Below the pieces are notes generated by a model. That model made no database searches. It was not told where the DNA came from and was given only the letters and a program-made list of their open reading frames with translations. A DNA stretch of 64,000 nucleotides from WHTK01 sp965197795 (GTDB lineage Bacteria > Chloroflexota > Dehalococcoidia > DSTF01 > WHTK01): contig OZ240228.1 in assembly GCA_965197795.1 (NCBI GenBank), forward strand, positions 868,001 through 932,000. Direction: 5' to 3'. The number at the start of each line of letters is the position of its first letter. Positions within the stretch are counted from its first letter, which is position 1. Shown piece by piece: positions 1-9,049 of this stretch. The translations under genes and the position numbers were made by a program.

Positions 1-404
1 TCGGCAGCGGCGACTCGTGGTCCAGCCTGTTCAAACTGACGCCAGTAGGCGCAATCGTTGCGTATTGGGCAGCGTGGCTTGTCGCTCCGGCCGCAGGCCA
101 AGTCTTCCACGCTATGTCCGGATTGTGCCAAGGCCTCTACGACATCGTGACGATGACAGTTGCCGGGATGCCGGCCCTCAACTAAGACGTAGCCGTGCTC
201 GGCTGCCAACTCGCGCGCGAGGCGAAGTGAACCCGTGACAATGCGCGTATTCACGCCTCGCCTGTGCACAGCTTCGGCAACTGCTGTGGTCTTGCCGACA
301 CCAGGTGAGCTTTTAATCAGTTGCGCCTTCACTCCCGATGTCCCGCCTTCGATGAACTGGCGGATGGCTTCTGTTGTGTCACGACGCGCCGTAGCCAATG
401 GCAC
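1..404 (-). CDS. P-loop ATPase, N-terminal part (runs off window edge)
   Basis: An open frame reads from about 404 to the window edge without a stop. It contains a Walker A motif (SSPGVGKTTA, about 30 residues in) and later four cysteines (GNCHRH, LACGRS, RCPIRNDC). This is a nucleotide-binding domain with a cysteine cluster, as in phage and plasmid helicase or primase-helicase partners. It lies directly downstream of the primase-like gene on the same strand, so the two probably form one replication operon of an integrated element. The GTG start chosen at 404 (GVPLATARDT) is uncertain, since no ATG is available upstream without entering the previous gene. The exact role (helicase or other ATPase) cannot be told because the C-terminus is missing. 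Confidence 0.6.
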   Translation of the reverse strand, partial: MPLATARRDTTEAIRQFIEGGTSGVKAQLIKSSPGVGKTTAVAEAVHRRGVNTRIVTGSLRLARELAAEHGYVLVEGRHPGNCHRHDVVEALAQSGHSVEDLACGRSDKPRCPIRNDCAYWRQFEQAGPRVAAA

Positions 405-439
405 GCCCGTGACGACAGCGCTACTGATTGCCGAAGGCC

Positions 440-1584
440 TTACTGGCCGCCGTTCGCCGATGCCGGGAGGAGCGAAGCACCTCGACCGAATGCGCGCCGT
501 CCCCCAGCGAGAAGCAAGTCGTCAAGACCCTTCGGCCCGCCCACCTCGTCACCCTCCCACACAGCCCGGAAGACCGGCAGGCCCGCATCAAACAGCTCCC
601 GCAGCCACCGTTCTCTTGCGCGCGTGGTGTTTGGATTGTCCTCTTCGTCGAGTGCAACGATGACTCGGCCCGGGTGAAGGTCGCAATCACGCCAACGTGG
701 TGAGCGCTAAGCGATTGGCCGGCCAGGCCCATGACCGTCACTTCACCCAGCCGATGCGCCACGTGGGCTTTGATGCCGCCCTCGGTCAGGTATAGATCAC
801 CGCCCGGTTCGGGAATTCCTGCTATGTGGTAAAGCCCGGCCGTGCGTGTGCCCCGTGCTGTTTCGTACTTGCCGCCGACGAACTTGAACTGAAGCCCAGT
901 GATCAGACTCGTCTCATCTCGATAAGGCACGGCGTAGGCCTCTTGACTTCCAGAGGTGCGAAAGCTCGTGCGCCCGTTCTTATCGACGAAGCCGGGCCAT
1001 CGCCTGAGGTATCGCTCCCCGAAGCGGTTCACTAGGTTAAGGAGAAAGCGCTGGACACTGCTGCCCCTGCGTGGTAGAGAACAATAGCCGACCTCCCGGA
1101 CGTCATCGTCCGTTAGTCCGCGCCGTCTGAGGTCGGCCCGCGCCTCCGGTCGAAGGTCTAGGAGACTCAGTGCCGCGGTATAAATGGCGTCGACCTCATC
1201 TCGGCTTAGGTCTGGAGCCTTACTGGAAGCCCTAATGCGGGGCTGGGGGCGTTCAACAGAGGGCGGGAAGTCATGCTCAAGCCCGCATGGACATCGCCCG
1301 GAGAGCAGATGTTTGTACGCAGGCGGGTGGGTCTCTATGTCGAGCTGTGCCCTGCCGGCATGCTCGTGACGCGTGCAATATGTTGTTATGCGGAGCGAAA
1401 AACCGGCACACCGGACTCCACGCTCTCGCGGCAGGCCGGAATGACCGCCGCAAACTGGGCACGGGAACAACCGGCTATGGCGCTGGAGATTAGCCTTCCC
1501 AATCTGCACCTCTCGCACGACCTGATCGTTCATGGCAGACGCACTCGACATCTCGCGGTGATCGGCGGCCAGGTCCTGGTTCAT
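440..1584 (-). pseudogene. TOPRIM primase-like protein, single frameshift
   Basis: The N-terminus has a zinc-binding look (CPVCGG, then CTRHEH and GRCPCG). A TOPRIM-like region follows: the acidic motif YLTEGGIKAH, GLAGQSLS, then VIVALDEED. The last motif is only recovered by moving frame near 683, where one base is missing after GVIA. Beyond that point the second frame reads sensibly (ARERWLRELFDAGLPV to a TAA at 440). These features fit a DUF3854/DnaG-type primase of a mobile element. The gene overlaps the upstream HTH gene by 4 bases (ATGA), typical of translational coupling, and is followed by the P-loop ATPase. The frameshift may be real or a sequence error; the rest of the gene is intact. 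Confidence 0.6.
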
Positions 1585-1955
1585 GCAGCACCGCCCGTTG
1601 TGCCGGACTGCCGCTCACCGTTATCGCCGGACGCGGCGGGGTCCTCAACAGGCGCGAAGTCGTCGGCTATAGACTTGAGAATCTCCCGCCACAGCGCATC
1701 CCAAGCCGGTGCGCGTGGCCCCGCCGTCCAGGCCGCCGCAAATCGCGGAGATCGATACCTCGCCGCGGGTTTGCCTCCGGCCTCCTGAACCTCGGTGCTG
1801 AGGAGGCCGTCAACGTGCTGCCGGTCGACCATGCGCTTGCCGGAGGGGAGTTGAAGAAAGGGCAGCCAGCCCCGGTCAAGCCACCGACGTACCGTGCGAG
1901 GATGCACGTCGCACTGCGCCGCGACTTCCGAGACCGAGAGATATTTGTCCGCCAT
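1581..1955 (-). CDS. Excisionase/MerR-type helix-turn-helix protein
   Basis: A 124-residue protein whose first 50 residues form a classic HTH_17/excisionase domain (SVSEVAAQCDVHPRTVRRWLD, then LPSGKRMVDR). Such small DNA-binding proteins control excision or replication of integrated elements. The C-terminal half is Pro/Ala/Arg-rich and contains AWDALWREILKSI, a tail that recurs in the protein at 3494-3733. Its stop overlaps the start of the primase-like gene by 4 bases, so it is the first gene of a coupled operon. Function beyond DNA binding is inferred from context. Confidence 0.7.
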   Translation of the reverse strand: MADKYLSVSEVAAQCDVHPRTVRRWLDRGWLPFLQLPSGKRMVDRQHVDGLLSTEVQEAGGKPAARYRSPRFAAAWTAGPRAPAWDALWREILKSIADDFAPVEDPAASGDNGERQSGTTGGAA

Positions 1956-2018
1956 TCGCGCAGAATGCCGCGCAGTGACACGGTCGATGCGGACACGCCA
2001 ATGCCCGCAAAAGGGTAA

Positions 2019-2885
2019 TTATTGCAATGTAAGGCCCGAGGCTTTGGCGAACCGACTGACAGCCTTGCGAATGGCGTCTGAAGAAACGTCGTGCCCATCC
2101 AGTTGCAACTCCCGAGCCCGCTTCTCGTAGCTCAATTTGGGGTCGAGTAGATGGGAAGCCGTCCACCGAGCGTGCAGCTTGAGTTTGGCGGCCTTCGGGA
2201 CCTGCCATTCGCCGGTGCCGAGGGCCAGGCCGCGCAGACGGAGCCGAACGGGATCTATCTGTCTATGAACCGAACGCCTCTCCCGCTTCCACAGCGGTCG
2301 CTTGAGATGAATTTCGATCTCTAACGTGTCCACGTCGGCAAGACGTGGCTCATGTGCGGAAACAGACAGGTCCCCGATGACCGTCTCGGCGCCGTCATTG
2401 AGAGTGACCGGGGCTGAGGTTTCCAGGACCCAGCCAACTGCCCCGACGAGACCGATAAACCCATCTAAGCCGGACTTCACGCGCCTGAGGTGAGAAGCAA
2501 CCACGAAGGGCTCGGCCCACCGATTGTGCAGCCGCCAGTCCATGCACAAGCGGCCTACATCACCCTGGTACGCTTTGACATGGTGGCGCTGCGAGCTTCG
2601 GAGACGAATCCCGTCGTCGCGGCCGTATTGCCGCTGTAAGGGAGTAGACACTTCTTGCTTGAGCCAGGTCGACAACCGCGCCGGCGACCGTGGAAGCCTG
2701 TTTGGTCTGTGATGGGCAAGCCGCGTGATGATTCGGCGGTTTTGTTCGTAGATGGCCTCGAGGCCTGAGTGAAACTTTTCGCCCTGGGCGCTCTTGTCCT
2801 GGTACATGGCTTGAAGTAGTAAGCCGGTCAGGCGGACCTGGCTATCAGTGAGCGTTAGCCCTCTATGATCGCCGCCTCGTGGCAT
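2019..2885 (-). CDS. Hypothetical protein of the integrated element
   Basis: A 288-residue protein rich in Arg and Leu, with no domain I can name. The C-terminal 60 residues (LSYEKRARELQLDGHDVSSDAIRKAVSRFAK) look like a helix-turn-helix. The middle holds alternating hydrophobic strands (WVLETSAPVTLNDGAETVIGDL). It is on the same strand as the HTH, primase and ATPase genes and 63 bases upstream of the HTH gene, so it probably belongs to the same element, perhaps as a regulator or recombination accessory. The start at 2885 is the longest possible; a later start cannot be excluded. Confidence 0.5.
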   Translation of the reverse strand: MPRGGDHRGLTLTDSQVRLTGLLLQAMYQDKSAQGEKFHSGLEAIYEQNRRIITRLAHHRPNRLPRSPARLSTWLKQEVSTPLQRQYGRDDGIRLRSSQRHHVKAYQGDVGRLCMDWRLHNRWAEPFVVASHLRRVKSGLDGFIGLVGAVGWVLETSAPVTLNDGAETVIGDLSVSAHEPRLADVDTLEIEIHLKRPLWKRERRSVHRQIDPVRLRLRGLALGTGEWQVPKAAKLKLHARWTASHLLDPKLSYEKRARELQLDGHDVSSDAIRKAVSRFAKASGLTLQ

Positions 2886-3045
2886 CCGACTACACCATTA
2901 CCGGAGAGACTCTCAAAAGGTTGCTCAGACCGGATGATGCGCTGGCGGCGAAACCGTTCGTTAGACGGAACGCGACCCCTGGCGAGCGTCCACAGACTGG
3001 CATATCGACCGTCCCCGCGGTTCCCTTCGCTACCCGCGTCCGACC

Positions 3046-3368
3046 ACTGGTCTCCTAGTATAGGGAAGCGCGAAGGTCACGCGGAACGGAAGGCCTACCG
3101 CCGAGGCGCTGTTTATCAACGATGAACAGTCATCCCGATGTTCGTCCAGTGGTGAGTAAAGGCTATCCCTTTAGGCTGACCGTTGCTTTGCCGCGCTAGC
3201 TCGCGGTCGAGTGACTGGAACAGAATGGTCTGCTCTGGTCACCGCGGTGGCTTTCGATGGCTAACGCCATATCTTCGCCTAGACCAAAGCAGGCCACGTT
3301 CTACGGGCTGACTGTCGATCTTCTGAATCTGACTTCCTGTGAGACCGTCGATCTTTGCTTAGTAGTTG
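3046..3368 (+). repeat. Dispersed repeat R, copy 1 (type A left arm plus right arm)
   Basis: The right arm (3136-3368) shares nearly every base with 14822-15031 and with the reverse complement of 20730-20976. The left arm (3046-3150) matches 29570-29672. All copies meet at the core CCGATGTTCGTCCAGTGGT. The right arm contains a small hairpin (CCGCG-ctagct-CGCGG). The far end keeps a short frame reading GLTVDLLNL that is conserved with copy 3 through mostly synonymous or conservative changes. Confidence 0.8.
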
Positions 3369-3493
3369 TCGCCGCCGTTGAAGTCTGCTCGCTGAGCTGC
3401 GAGTGGGAAGCAACCAGGCTCGGTGCCGGATCATCGGTGGAGGAGACAGCGCTGGGAGCGGCATCAATCCGGCCACCGTTCAGCCCGTTGTGC

Positions 3494-3733
3494 TCAAACT
3501 CCAGACACAACTGCAGAGCGCTCATCGCCCTGGGCCGTACGCGTCGGGGAGCCTGAGCCGGCATCTCCCGCTGCGATGTCTCGAAAGATGCGCTGCCAGA
3601 GCTCTGTCCAAGCAGCGTTCCGGGTTCCGGCCACCCAGGTTGCCTCGATGGCAACTTGTTCTGCCGCTGAACTCTGCTTCACGCGACTGGGGTTCGCTGG
3701 ACCTGATACTCGACGTTTGCGCGGCTTGGCCAA
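3494..3733 (-). CDS. Small hypothetical protein sharing a tail with the HTH protein
   Basis: A 79-residue protein, basic at the N-terminus (MAKPRKRRVSG). Residues 30-55 (TWVAGTRNAAWTELWQRIFRDIAAGD) resemble the C-terminal part of the HTH protein at 1581-1955 (AWTAGPRAPAWDALWREILKSIADD). That conservation at the protein level supports a real or recently real gene. No catalytic motif is visible. It may be a trimmed paralogue that has lost its HTH domain. Confidence 0.4.
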   Translation of the reverse strand: MAKPRKRRVSGPANPSRVKQSSAAEQVAIEATWVAGTRNAAWTELWQRIFRDIAAGDAGSGSPTRTAQGDERSAVVSGV

Positions 3734-4116
3734 AGGTAGCCTCCGAGAGGCCCGGCCTGCCAGCTGGCGCTACCCTGGGGCTTGGTTACCGCCTTCAGCG
3801 GTTGCCCACGGATTATTGGTCGGCAGGTCGAACCTCGTTGGTTCTTACCTGCAAAGGCGTGACGACGAGCGTCACATCGTGACGGCCGCCGTCACACCGA
3901 GGGGGCGATTCGCCAATGCACCGGCTCGTCGGGTGCGTAGACAAACACGGCCCCGCGCCGAATGCATCGCTGGAGGTGTATAGCGAGTGAGGGCATCACT
4001 TCTGCAAGGCTTGATTCAACGCGACCGATGGCCTTGGAGATGTTTGTGCGGGCTCTTTCCTGGGGCCCTGCCACCCTGCGAGCCTTCCCGCCCAGTCCAA
4101 TCACACGCGACGGGCA

Positions 4117-5040
4117 CCGGAGCTGATAGCGACTGAGGCAGAGGCGCTGCAAGAAGTCTGGAGGCGCCGAGCCGAGGGCGAGTCCATGGGGGAACTCGCT
4201 GCATGGCTGAACGACCTCGGCTTCAAGACTCGGGAAGGCAATCGGTTCACCGCCCACGCGATCAAAGACATCTTCAACAACCGCTTCTACCTTGGCTTGG
4301 TTATCTACCGTGGCATCGAATATCCGGGGCAGCACGAGGCGCTGATCTCGCGGTACGTCTTTGACCAGGTGCAGGAAAGACGCGGTGGAATCCGAGCACC
4401 ACGTAAGGTCTGGCAGGAAACAGGTGTGTTGCAGGGATTCATCTCGTGTGGCCTCTGTGGCAACCCTCTGCAGTCGGACCGGTCCCGCTTCGGCAAGCCC
4501 ATGTACCGAGAGCGTCACGGCCACCAGTGTGAATCGAATGGACACTCGGCAATGGCAGATGTCTTCGACAATGAGTTAGGCGTGATCCTGCGCAGCCTCG
4601 AGCTTGAACCAGCATGGTGTGACCGCATCGCACACCTGGCGGTGTCTGACTACCAAGGGCCCAGCGAAGCGGAACTTCGCAACAGACTGAGGAAGTTGGG
4701 CGTGGCTTACGTTGAAACCGGCATGTCAGATGCCCGGTACAGACATCGAAAGGCAGAGTTAGAAGATCAGATCAAGGCAGCCAGTGCGGTCGTGCCGCCT
4801 TCTTATGAAGAGGCAGCGGCTCTACTCTTGGATTTGGAAGCACTCTGGAAAGAGGCTACGCCGGAAGAACGTCGAAAGCTCATCAGCCCGCTGATCGAAC
4901 GCGTCTACGTGGACATGGAGCTAAAGCTTGTGGGGGCGATCACGCCAACGCCGGCATTCAGGGCTCTACTGCGGTGTGCGGTACAAAGAGCGGCTCCAAC
5001 ATCATCCTGGTCTCTCAAGAGGACATGCAAAGGCCGGTGA
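4117..5040 (+). pseudogene. Large serine recombinase, C-terminal part
   Basis: The frame is open from 4015, but homology to serine recombinases begins around 4117 (PELIATEAEALQEVWRRR). It carries the Recombinase domain (LGFKTREGNRFTAHAIKDIFNNRFYLG, then YPGQHEALIS) and the zinc-ribbon region (ISCGLCGNPLQ with a later C in HQCES). A coiled-coil region and a typical C-terminal end follow (EERRKLISPLIERVYVD). The N-terminal catalytic resolvase domain with its active-site serine is absent in all frames upstream, so the protein cannot recombine DNA. The first ATG in the homologous part is 4186. The stop lies 4 bases before an att-like sequence. Confidence 0.7.
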
Positions 5041-5044
5041 TTTC

Positions 5045-5072
5045 TTGGTGGAGACGGGGGAGAATCGAACTC
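5045..5072 (-). repeat. tRNA/tmRNA 3'-end-like att sequence, copy 1
   Basis: Read on the minus strand this is a T-arm and acceptor end finishing in TCTCCACCA (TTCGATT loop, CCCCCG, ACCA end). It matches 7292-7319 except for one base in 28. Integrases commonly use such 3' ends as attachment sites. No tRNA body is attached here. Confidence 0.55.
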
Positions 5073-5359
5073 GGCGGTAGAACTTCCACAGACGTCCGCA
5101 GATGACCTTCATCGAGTACCGTAGATTCAATATGTTCACTCATCAGTCCGCTAACGGTTGCAGAAGGTCACCAAAATCCGCCGGTGCTGTTGTCGGAACT
5201 GTTGTCAATTCAGGGATCGATAGTCTCTGAGAAGCGAAGAACTTAGGTGCAATTGGAGCGATTCTAACCATGCCACGGAGGCAGCGTGCGGGCCGGCCCT
5301 GCATCTGGCGCTGGCAAGTGAAGTCAGAAGTGTAGGAGAAGGGTGGGAAGGAGACTGCG

Positions 5360-5474
5360 GTGAGACTCTTGGGCCAGCCAAGTGAGCATGACTCTCGACC
5401 TCTACAGACATGTCACGCCGATTATGCAGAGGGCCGCGGCCGACGCGATGGAGGAAGTCCTGACCTCAGGCTGA
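5360..5474 (+). pseudogene. Tyrosine integrase C-terminal remnant
   Basis: Two frames joined near 5384 give RLLGQPS followed by MTLDLYRHVTPIMQRAAADA and a stop at 5474. This is the final box of phage-type tyrosine integrases, with the catalytic Tyr in LDLYRHV. Everything upstream (catalytic Arg and His boxes) is missing. It lies 290 bases after the first att-like repeat. Confidence 0.6.
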
Positions 5475-5813
5475 CCCGAAACTCCGAATCCTCATCTTGG
5501 GACCGACGGATTAAAAGTAGGACGGTGGTGAGAGGCCCCAGAAGGCCCCGTCTTGAATCTGAGTTACTCCCGTTTCGAGCATCTTTCTCGGCGAGTTCGT
5601 TGGTCTGCCAGCCGATTAACTCTCTGGTAATTCCTTGGAATTCGCAAGAATTCGGATTAACTGGAATTAATTCAAAGACACGCAATTTTCTCACTGGATC
5701 CGGTGGGGCGGGTCTTCGACAGAGCCAAAGCGAGTCGAACGACAAGCGATTCAAACGGCGAGCCTTTACGGGTGATTCGTCACGACGCTGTGACAGAGAC
5801 ACTGGAACAGAGC
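5475..5813. other. Gene-poor stretch
   Basis: I see no gene here. It contains an AT-richer patch at 5635-5690 with several GAATTC/GAATTA words, unlike the GC-rich surroundings. Confidence 0.5.
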
Positions 5814-5847
5814 GCAGCCCCGTTGTCAGTTGCGACAACGGGGCTGC
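5814..5847 (-). terminator. Hairpin terminator after the amidohydrolase gene
   Basis: A perfect 14-bp inverted repeat (GCAGCCCCGTTGTC and its complement, 6-base loop) lies 7 bases past the amidohydrolase stop. There is no clear U-tract. Confidence 0.6.
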
Positions 5848-5854
5848 GTCCTTC

Positions 5855-6877
5855 TCAGACCTGTGCGAGCTGAGGAATGACTTTTGCAGGGTTGTGATGG
5901 AAGATCTTGATCTTCTCTTCTTCACTGAGCCAATCAAACGCGGCGATAACAGGAACAAGATCATCTCCTGGAACACCGTTTTCTGGGCGTGGGTGTCGAC
6001 TAGATCCTGGAGCCTCGACACCAAAGCACATCTGGTCGACTCCTTTTTGTCGAATCGCTGCAGTGAGGTAGTTCACCTCAGGTGCATTGGTATCGAAGAA
6101 GAGGTTCTTCGTCGTATCCCGAGACGGTAGGTGTGGATCACCCTGGACAAAGCGGTCGAGTGCTCCACCGCAGTGACAGATGATGAACTTGATATTTGGA
6201 AAGCGATCGAAGACGTCTCCGTGACCGAGCAGCTGCGTAGCGAAAAACTGCTCGACGTAAAATGCCATCTGGTAGTTCTGAGGAATAATTCTCAGCCGAC
6301 GATCCAAGACGTTCGATGCATGGACGATGATCGGGATGTTGCGTCCTTCGCACTCTTCATAGAGCGGATACCAGTAGTCTTCGTGCATTCCTGGCGTTTC
6401 ACGCTTGCCACCTGGGTCGGGGTTGACATAGGTCGCGACGAAGCCGTACTCGTCAATGCATCGACGAAGTTCAGGCAGCACGTTTGAGGTGTCTTTGTAC
6501 TCTGAGACGAATGGTAGCTGCGATGCGCCAAGGAATCGATCAGGGTAGTAGGTGCACTGTTGGTAGATCATCTCGTTGACCTCTCGGCACCAACTCTCCA
6601 GCAGATGATCTTGCATCCAAGCCATGTGGTTAAGTGGGCGAGGGCCAATGACTTGGACATCAATGTTGCGGTCGTCGATGTACTTCACATGGTTTGCAGC
6701 GGCCCAGCGAAAGTCCTCATCAGTGATTCGGAAATTTGCGGGCAGTCCCTGCCCTGCCTTTAATACCGTGCCAGTTCTGGCAGTGTTTGATCCAAGTAAT
6801 TGCACAAGCGTTGCGTTCGCCCCAGTTGGCACGCTGACGTGTGCGTGCACGTCAAGAACTTTGATCCCGTTGTACAT
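5855..6877 (-). CDS. Amidohydrolase family 2 (ACMSD-like) metal-dependent hydrolase/decarboxylase
   Basis: A 340-residue TIM-barrel amidohydrolase. The N-terminal metal motif is DVHAHV (residues 9-14). The internal histidines are in PIIVHASN and FIICHCGGALDRF, and the C-terminus has the typical IFHHNPAKVIP. The family includes 2-amino-3-carboxymuconate-6-semialdehyde decarboxylase and related aromatic-acid decarboxylases; the substrate cannot be read from sequence. The gene stands alone, is followed by a strong hairpin, and is flanked on both sides by integrase stumps and att-like repeats. It may therefore have arrived as cargo. The ATG at 6877 is preceded by AGGGGG. Confidence 0.85.
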   Translation of the reverse strand: MYNGIKVLDVHAHVSVPTGANATLVQLLGSNTARTGTVLKAGQGLPANFRITDEDFRWAAANHVKYIDDRNIDVQVIGPRPLNHMAWMQDHLLESWCREVNEMIYQQCTYYPDRFLGASQLPFVSEYKDTSNVLPELRRCIDEYGFVATYVNPDPGGKRETPGMHEDYWYPLYEECEGRNIPIIVHASNVLDRRLRIIPQNYQMAFYVEQFFATQLLGHGDVFDRFPNIKFIICHCGGALDRFVQGDPHLPSRDTTKNLFFDTNAPEVNYLTAAIRQKGVDQMCFGVEAPGSSRHPRPENGVPGDDLVPVIAAFDWLSEEEKIKIFHHNPAKVIPQLAQV

Positions 6878-7002
6878 ATAGCCCCCTTAGTGGTGATTCC
6901 TAGCCCCGACATTCCCCATATCAACTGGCTTGGCGGCATCGGGTATGCCTCCCGCCACCTGAAAAGTACGTCCTCCCTGGCAAACGGTCAATCTGCGCTC
7001 TC

Positions 7003-7197
7003 CACACGCACTTCGCCACCCGGTTCACCTCCCAAGATATGCTCGACTTGATGGCCGAACCCGAGCTGAGCCCACAGTGAGCCTCTGAGCTATTGGGTCA
7101 TGCGGATATCACGACAACCTTGCGAATCTACTCCCACGTGCTCCCAAGCATGCAAGAGGAGGCCGCGACGGCAATGGATCGAATCTTTGAAGCATGA
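7003..7197 (+). pseudogene. Second tyrosine integrase C-terminal remnant
   Basis: One frame reads HTHFATRFTSQDML, passes a TGA at 7078-7080, and continues ELLGHADITTTLRIYSHVLP to a stop at 7197. The second part is the canonical integrase C-terminus (LLGHxxIxTTxxxYxHV) with catalytic Tyr. The N-terminal domains are absent. It lies 95 bases before the second att-like repeat. Confidence 0.7.
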
Positions 7198-7291
7198 ATT
7201 AGTGGCGTCTCTGGATGTTGTCAAAACTGTTGTCTATGACACTAGAAAAGCTCCCGAATCTCCGATTTCAGATTCAAAAGCTAGTTATTTG

Positions 7292-7319
7292 TTGGTGGAG
7301 ACGGGGGAGAATCGAATTC
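7292..7319 (-). repeat. tRNA/tmRNA 3'-end-like att sequence, copy 2
   Basis: Same 28-base sequence as 5045-5072 with one difference. Each copy is paired with an integrase C-terminal stump, and the two copies lie in direct orientation on either side of the amidohydrolase gene. Confidence 0.55.
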
Positions 7320-7433
7320 GTCCCACGTGGTGCCGTGATTGTCCTTAGGTGTCCTCAGCCGTCCGCCACAGACTCGACCTAGTTCGCTGTTCGTCCGTCA
7401 CTGGTTTCTTTTGTTCGTGGTGGGATTCTGTGG

Positions 7434-7740
7434 TTGCTGTCAGCGTTGCTGTCAAAGGAGGGGGGGTGGGGGCCGGACTTTTCTTGCACGTCCGTATTAA
7501 TGTGGACGGATGCTACCTGTAACCATCTAACGGGCTGCACCAAGGTCAGTCCTGGATGCGCCCACTGTTACGCCGAAGCGCTCACGCTGAGGTTCAAGAG
7601 TGGTGGCCCGTATCCTCGGGGAGTAGGCAGTGTCAAAACGCATCCCGAGAGGCAGACACTCCTTACGATGGAAATCACCTCGCCGAATCTTCGTCAACAG
7701 TATGAGCGACCTCTTCCATGAAGACGCGCACTCACGATGA
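7434..7740 (+). pseudogene. DUF5131 (phage Gp37/Gp68-like) N-terminal fragment
   Basis: The frame reads MWTDATCNHLTGCTKVSPGCAHCYAE, which is the conserved start of DUF5131 proteins with a CxxxxxxxCxxC cluster. Near 7660 the frame shifts and continues LRWKSPRRIFVNSMSDLFHEDA before stopping at 7740. A complete family member is more than 200 residues, so this is a frameshifted and truncated copy. Such genes are common on phages and mobile elements. Confidence 0.65.
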
Positions 7741-7900
7741 CATTCCCACGGCTCAGGACGCGGTTAGGGCAGTTGGGTCGGCGTGGCGCAATCCCGACGC
7801 TCTGGAGCCCACCTATGCCTTCGCCTGACTTGCTTAATACTCGTTGCTCTCGCGGGCCGGTTTTGGTTAGGTCGGACGATGACCTTGGCGCAAATCGCCG

Positions 7901-8341
7901 TCAGCCGTTTCCGCCGTAGCTTGCTTGCCCGGCGGACCGCCACAAAGAAATGGCTTCGAAGGCCAGGATGACAATGGCCAGGGCGGTCAGGTGGCCCCAT
8001 AACCCGGCGGTAGCTTCATGATTAGGGGCTATCTTGTCGGCGTATTGCATAAGGAAGCGGACCCACACGACGGCCACCAGGGCGGTGATCACGTCCCGGG
8101 GCATCTGAGTCAGGTGATTGCCGGCCCGGCTGCGAATTCTCAGCGAATCGCCCACGTTGACCAGGACATTGAAGCCCATGACTATCAGCGCCGCCGGATC
8201 GGCGATGTAGTCCCAGATGAACTCGCTTACCGCCTTGTTGTAGGGGTAGTAGAGCTCGTTGAACAGGACCGCAACCGCGGTAATCCCACCCAGGACTGCC
8301 AGCCATTTTCGCCACTGTTCCATAGCAAGCAACACTTTCAT
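7901..8341 (-). CDS. Small membrane protein of unknown function
   Basis: Starting at the internal Met (MKVLLAMEQW) gives about 146 residues with four hydrophobic segments: LAVLGGITAVAVLF, AALIVMGFNVLVNV, VITALVAVVWVRFLM and LTALAIVILAFEAI. No family is recognised. The frame is open upstream to 8422, but that part overlaps the recombinase remnant, so the shorter start is preferred. It could be an inner-membrane accessory protein of a lost system. Confidence 0.5.
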   Translation of the reverse strand: MKVLLAMEQWRKWLAVLGGITAVAVLFNELYYPYNKAVSEFIWDYIADPAALIVMGFNVLVNVGDSLRIRSRAGNHLTQMPRDVITALVAVVWVRFLMQYADKIAPNHEATAGLWGHLTALAIVILAFEAISLWRSAGQASYGGNG

Positions 8342-8414
8342 GAGGGTTGTTATTATTTTACCCAGGGAGTATGGCGGGCCGGACTGTACAAAATCGAAAA
8401 CCGAGGCCCCTTCG

Positions 8415-8800
8415 GTAATCAACCCCCACCCGATGGCATGGTATCGTGTACGTCAGCGCGGCCTCGTTCCCCACCACCTCGATGCCCTTCACGAAGTTCC
8501 GAATCAAGGCTCGTCTCTCCAGCAGCAGTGCAGATCGACCCTTTGCTGCTCCAACAAACCGGCAGCCTCCTCCCGCATAGTCGTCAGCTTGACCCTGCCT
8601 GTGTCTCAACGAGAGCATGCGGGATAAAGGGCCTCTAGGGCTTCGTAGAGACGCTTCAGCCTAGTCTCCACGTTCCCAAGCTTTACCTCGATGGCCTTCA
8701 GCGCTCGTCCAACTCCCCTGCCATGACGTACTCGACGCTCAAGTCATGGTCTTGGGGTCTACGCCGGTGCTGCTGAGCGCCTCTATGTGACAGAACATCG
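8415..8800 (-). pseudogene. Serine recombinase C-terminal remnant
   Basis: Pieces in different frames follow the order of a serine-recombinase tail. They are VEYVMAGELDER, LKAIEVKLGNVETRLKRLYEAL (coiled coil), MREEAAGLLEQQRVDL, then ERRALIRNFVKGIEVVGNEAALTYTIP. At least two frameshifts separate them and the catalytic domain is missing, so this is a decayed relic. Confidence 0.5.
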
Positions 8801-9049
8801 GAGTCCTGAAGCATGACGCAGATGGCCGTACCGGGAGGGCGGGTCAAAAGTCCAAAAGTCATCGCGTCAAGGGAGTGTGGTTGGCAGACGCGCGCGTGGT
8901 CGCGAAATAAGCTTTTTGGGATCGGTCTGAATCTGAGCGCTGCAAATTCGTATCTGAGGACATGAGCAAAAACACGCCAAAACTGGCCAAAACAATGCAT
9001 TGGGCCACTTTCGCGATAATGCGTATCCGACGATGCGTCCACGGACGCA

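Noticed and set aside
5045..5072. A complete tRNA or tmRNA gene
   Set aside because: Only the T-arm and acceptor end are present; no anticodon arm, D-arm or tag frame lies beside either copy.
5360..6130. A 256-codon plus-strand frame overlapping the amidohydrolase gene
   Set aside because: It begins inside the integrase remnant and runs antisense through the amidohydrolase, which has clear motifs.
7003..7197. In-frame TGA in the integrase remnant as another selenocysteine codon
   Set aside because: It lies outside any redox motif, the protein is only a C-terminal stump, and there is no hairpin at the right distance.
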